A DNA stretch of 64,000 nucleotides from Phytophthora hibernalis (lineage: Eukaryota > Oomycota > Peronosporomycetes > Peronosporales > Peronosporaceae): NCBI GenBank assembly GCA_012656075.1, contig JAAKBF010000030.1, forward strand, positions 620,001 through 684,000, given 5' to 3'. The translations under genes were made by a program, and so were the position numbers. The notes below the pieces were generated by a model. It ran no database searches. It saw only the letters and a program-made list of their open reading frames with translations, and was not told the DNA's origin. Positions 59,931 to 64,000 of the stretch are shown here, one piece after another. Numbering within the stretch: position 1 is the first letter of the stretch; each line of letters opens with the position of its first letter.

Positions 59931-62900
59931 CTACGAATACGCTCGACTACCACCTCCAGTGCCAGGCGGGCACTGGTAATCCTGAGGCAGCATGTAGTTC
60001 TGCAGTGCACTGAAGCAATACTGCGCCATACCAATGTTCTTCCGTGCATTCTCGCGCCGAACGCCGTATGTGCGAAGCAAGTTAGTGAACGCTTCCCCAT
60101 CGTCTGCAACGAGTCCATGTGAACGCACAAGAAGGTTGGCTTCTTCGAGCGTGATCGACATCGAAGTGCGGTCCTTGGCCGATTTGCACATCGACACTCG
60201 ACCCCCACCAACGGCGCGCGCAATGGACGACGACAAACTCAGGATAGACATACGCTTGGATCGACCTGATAGCTGAATGCTGACCTTGAGGGCCATGAGT
60301 GACGTCTGAATTCGGTCGAGGTCCTCTGCCTCGTAAATGGGGGCTGATTCCTCATCTCTGCTTTGTTTCTTGAATACCCATTCAGCAAACCTGTTTGCAT
60401 ACGCTTCCAGCTCAACAACGTTCTCAGCGTTGATCTCCTTTTGTAAAGAGGCCTTACCAACGGTGTTAGCGACCGTCTGCATTTCATTCATCCCCTGTGA
60501 GAAGATCACTGGCACGACGCAAATGGGTTTCTGGAAGATAAACTTGGCGCGCATCTTCTGCTCTGGCGTCGATAAAGGTAAGTAAATTGCCCCTGAAATC
60601 GCGTCCTGGCCCGGAACACGGTGCATACTCCGATCCGGAAACTCGCTTGCACGGCGCGTAATTATAGGGAGCTCGATCACGGTAGCCGATGGCCCAGAAG
60701 TGATGGAGACGCGAAAAGCAGCAGCTCGCGGTGACTTTACGGGTCGAAGCTTGATGTGAACACGTCCGAGCTCCTTTACGGCAGCCTCTGTATCGCCCAG
60801 CATTCCCAACTCGTTGCCATAGGTAGACAATAAGCTTTCCACCGAAAACAAGAAGCCAACCCTTGTAAGCATTTCCAGGTAGTCGATGCCGCACGCCTTC
60901 AGCGGATGGGGACCGAAATCCAAGTGGTCGTGTGTATGGACGTACAGCGTTTGTTGAAAGCATGTGACGAGTGCACTCATCGCTTGGCAGAACGCTACCT
61001 CGAGCCGACGCTCCACATCCCACTTGAGCTCGTTATACTTGCGCTCCAACGCATCCATTGTGAGATCCGAGCTCGCCTGGGCTTCTTTCACAAGCCGCCC
61101 ATGGAGCCTCTCTAACTCTTCACGCATCTGACGGACACCACCACTCTTGAATCCGTATACATGTGCTGCAAAAGCACCCACCGTAGTCGTACCGTACATC
61201 CGATGCTTGTAAAAAGGAACTCTACGTCCAGCCGTCGTATTAATCGACAGAGACGCTTTGTTCGACTGCTCACTGGCAATTGATCTCTCTGGGGACGCGG
61301 CTCCACCGTTCGTTGATACGGTCCACTTCAGTTCTTCGCGATCAACACTGATTGGTGCTATGTCAGAAAGGACATCAGCCGTCAAATCCGACGAGTCAAC
61401 AGTATCATCAATGCCATAGATACTCGCGAATTCCTCCTCAGTAATCCCCATCGCCACAATGGTTTCTGCTAGCTTTCGTTGCTCAGAAGGAACAGTAATG
61501 ATTTGGCCCGAAGCTCCCTTGTTGACAATAGTCTCTGCAGAATCAAATGATATCACGCGCCGACGGAGGGCCTCAACAGGCTCAAGAGGTGATTCTTCGG
61601 GTGGTGGGGATAATACGATCTCTTTCTCATCGTTGATATCATCATCTATGAACTGCACGGCATCAAGGTCAGTCTGCTGCCCGCGCACGCTGGATTCTCT
61701 CGATAGGTGCAAAGGCGACGACTGTAGCGTTCCAACAAATGAATTAACAAGACGGGCGTAGCGCGCCGCGCTAGTTTGGTCACCGTATTGGACATCTTTT
61801 TCAGACGTAGGGGCTGCATTGCCCACAGTCATCAACTGCTGGTGAAGGTTCAGCGCCAGGAAACGTAGATCCGCGTCAGCTTTCATGGTGCTTGGCTTGA
61901 AGGTAAGTCCCGCGTGTTGAGTCGTACCATACCGTAAAATCGAGTCTTCCACCTCAGATATGTACTGCTCCATTGTTTTGACAAGATCCAGACGCCACTT
62001 TCGCTTTTTGCGCTCAATGGCGTCATCTTGTATCTGAATGATCATCTCCGATAGCATTCCGATGCTGGTTGCCGGTCTAATTCGATTCTCAAATTGAAAT
62101 GAAGAGCTCATTCCGGATGCAGCAGATCGCAGCGATTCTGAATCTTCCGACGACTGCGTGATGGTACCCATGTCATGTTCTCGCACAGTACCGAGAGCTC
62201 TCGGAGAGGAAGGAATCGCTGAGGGAAGTGAATAACCACCGACGCTAGGGGTTGACAATTGACTGGAGGGGTTGACGATGAGCTTTCATCTCCATCCTCG
62301 GCCGCAATTTCGCGCTTTAGAGCGTCAAGCTTAACCAGCAAGTCGGATAAAATCAACTGGAGTAGTTGATAAGGTACCTCCCAAGTGTACACACTTTCGA
62401 TTAGCTCTTCTTCGACCAGCATTTTTCCTTGTGTGCGTTGGGAGGTGGATGCAAGATTGATCATCTGTTGAGCAATCTCCGAGTACACTGACTCATCGCG
62501 GGGCGAAGCGTCATCTGCATCAGTATTGTTAATTCCAATATACATGAATGATCGAGTGATGCGCTCAAGCCCGTCAGCAGACATTCCGGCGTGCAAACCT
62601 TTCACCTCCGCTTCACATCGAATAACAATTTCACCCGATGATTGCGTCCGAGATAGCGGAGAATACAGCGAAAAAATGGATGCTCGTCCGATTGCGAGTG
62701 CTGAGCCCGTCATAAATGACGAAAGCGGAACAAGCGGGTTCCCGACAAGCCACTGGCTATTCAGATCCTCCAGTGAGTTCTCATTTCGAACCGAGTACAC
62801 CGAAGCGCGGAGCAAATCGTGTTCGCGCATTTCAACGGCCAACATCATGTGGAAACACGGGTCCTCTGAATGCGAGATCTCGGTTCGTCCAACCTCGGCC

Positions 62901-64000
62901 AGTGCTACACCTGTCTCCGCGTTCATCAGATGCACCACAACAAACGAGGATGACCTCACCGATGATTTCGAGGGCAGTTTCAAATTGAAGCACTGGAACG
63001 ACAGCCACGCGCACGGCACATTTTGTGAGGCAGTCCGTGCTGGCCATCTCGTGTCGTCGCTCCATGATCCATCGGAGACAGCCACCTGTTTAGCCTGTCG
63101 CTCGTACTCGGAGGCCGACGGCGAATCAGCACTGCTCGTCGAATCGAGCCTTGAGGACCTGCTACTTTGCTCTGCGTTTCCTCCACCCAAATGCTGTCGA
63201 ACCACCAGCTCCAGACGTCGTTTCGCGCGGTCCAACACGCCACTTCCAAGTCCCAGCGACAGCGGACTCGGCCGTCGCCCGACCGTCAAGTACCCTCCCT
63301 TCGATCCCGGAGGCGAGCATGGCGGCGCCGCTTCTCCGTGATCCTTAACCGCAACCAGCAATGGTCTGGGCAGCACTTCATTATCCAGCAGCGGCGTGGC
63401 CTCTGACGTAACTCGTCCATTATTGTAACTCAGACTTCTGCGGGACGGGATCTCAAGCGTGGGTTCGACCTCCCACATGAGCACCATGAAGAGCACGCAG
63501 GGTACGATCTCAGGGATGGCGTAGCCTACAACAACACAAACATCGGGGCTGTGGATATCTCCGCATCCTTGATGCGAGAAAGGCCGCTGGATGTACATGA
63601 CCGTCCGTAGCAGGAAGAGCGCGGCGCACGCGCCCATGACGAGGCCCGTGAAGCGCAGCGCGCGCGTGAGTTTCCTCGCCACGTGGTCGTCCAGTCGTCG
63701 CCGCAGACCGTCGCCCGAGGGCCGCAGCACGCGCTCCACGCGCAGTCGCATCTGCCACGTCGAGTAGAGCAGCCCCAGCGAGCTCACGAGACTGCCGGCG
63801 GCGATGACGAGCACGGGCAACACGCCCGTCCAGAGCGTGGCGCGCTTGAGTCTCTGACGCTTGCTACGGGCCTCAGCCACGGCAGCTTCATGTAGCAAAG
63901 AAAGTCCCAGCACGAAGGCGTAGAAGAGTCCGTTGGCCAGCACGAAGGCCACCCAGATGCGTCTGGAGCGACGACTGACCTTGGGGTTGGCGATGTCGAG
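59931..64000 (-). CDS. 7TM (GPCR-like)-inositol polyphosphate 4-phosphatase fusion
   Basis: Runs off the right edge; the frame is open at 64000, so the 5' end is missing. 62108-63952 has membrane helices (FVLANGLFYAFVLGLSLL, WTGVLPVLVIAAGSLV, FTGLVMGACAALFLL, IPEIVPCVLFMVLMW), then a Ser-rich linker and a C2-like domain (62820-63010: FQCFNLKLPSKSSVR, VVVHLMNAETGVALAEVG). 59931-62258 continues with the INPP4 body and ends with the phosphatase loop CKSAKDRTSM (60159-60188), the CX5R of inositol-polyphosphate 4-phosphatases, which remove the 4-phosphate from PtdIns(3,4)P2. A one-base frame change lies near 62262-62270. Oomycete GPCR fusions to phosphoinositide enzymes are an established class. 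Confidence 0.9.

Noticed and set aside
62838..63341. Plus-strand ORFs within 62526-63341 (271 codons)
   Set aside because: Shadow of the minus-strand 7TM-INPP4 gene; no domain.

Overview
The window reads as nuclear DNA of a plant-pathogenic oomycete, most likely Phytophthora or a close relative. The evidence is a Crinkler-type effector with an LRLFLAK motif, a seven-TM/inositol-polyphosphate-4-phosphatase fusion of the kind known as oomycete GPCR bigrams, an RWP-RK factor, a mitochondrial calcium uniporter, short 53-103 bp GT-AG introns, and a dense mixture of chromovirus, DIRS, pogo-like and PIF/Harbinger transposons.

The first ~29 kb is transposon-rich. Positions 1-2763 are a huge inverted repeat with almost identical 930-bp arms built of ~160-bp subrepeats. 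3356-8460 is a minus-strand Ty3/Gypsy chromovirus with TGTAG...CTACA LTRs. ~8502-10280 is a pogo/Tigger relic. ~10363-11005 is a small element with terminal inverted repeats. 11239-12601 holds displaced copies of the 5' ends of two genes that lie 20 kb downstream, a Crinkler and the giant receptor. 12730-24155 holds gag debris, two DIRS-like tyrosine-recombinase retroelements, a broken SET-domain gene and some unrecognised ORFs. 24555-27809 is a Harbinger-type element with two convergent ORFs.

From ~29.7 kb on there are host genes: a mitochondrial calcium uniporter (minus), a degraded secreted-type ORF (minus), a Crinkler whose C-terminus looks like a PD-(D/E)XK nuclease (plus), and one enormous coding region from 33807 to 55261 (plus, three recognisable 5' exons). 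That region reads as a single surface receptor: signal peptide, SBBP-like propeller repeats, about ten Calx-beta-like modules, discoidin (F5/8C) and LamG-like domains, a block of unknown W-V/T-x-F modules, a REJ/polycystin-like region, a GPS-like motif with a TM helix, five consecutive tetraspanin-like four-TM modules each with a CCG motif, two more TM helices, IQ- and EF-hand-like segments and a lysine-rich tail. It is followed by a small three-exon gene, an RWP-RK gene, and (minus, running off the right edge) the 7TM-INPP4 fusion.

Most host genes are interrupted by single-base frame changes, many in short homopolymer runs. This affects the uniporter, the Crinkler, the giant receptor and the GPCR-INPP4 gene alike. 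Base-calling error is therefore as likely as pseudogenisation, and gene integrity should be judged with that in mind. The transposon ORFs are broken much more heavily, with stops, deletions and insertions, and are real relics.
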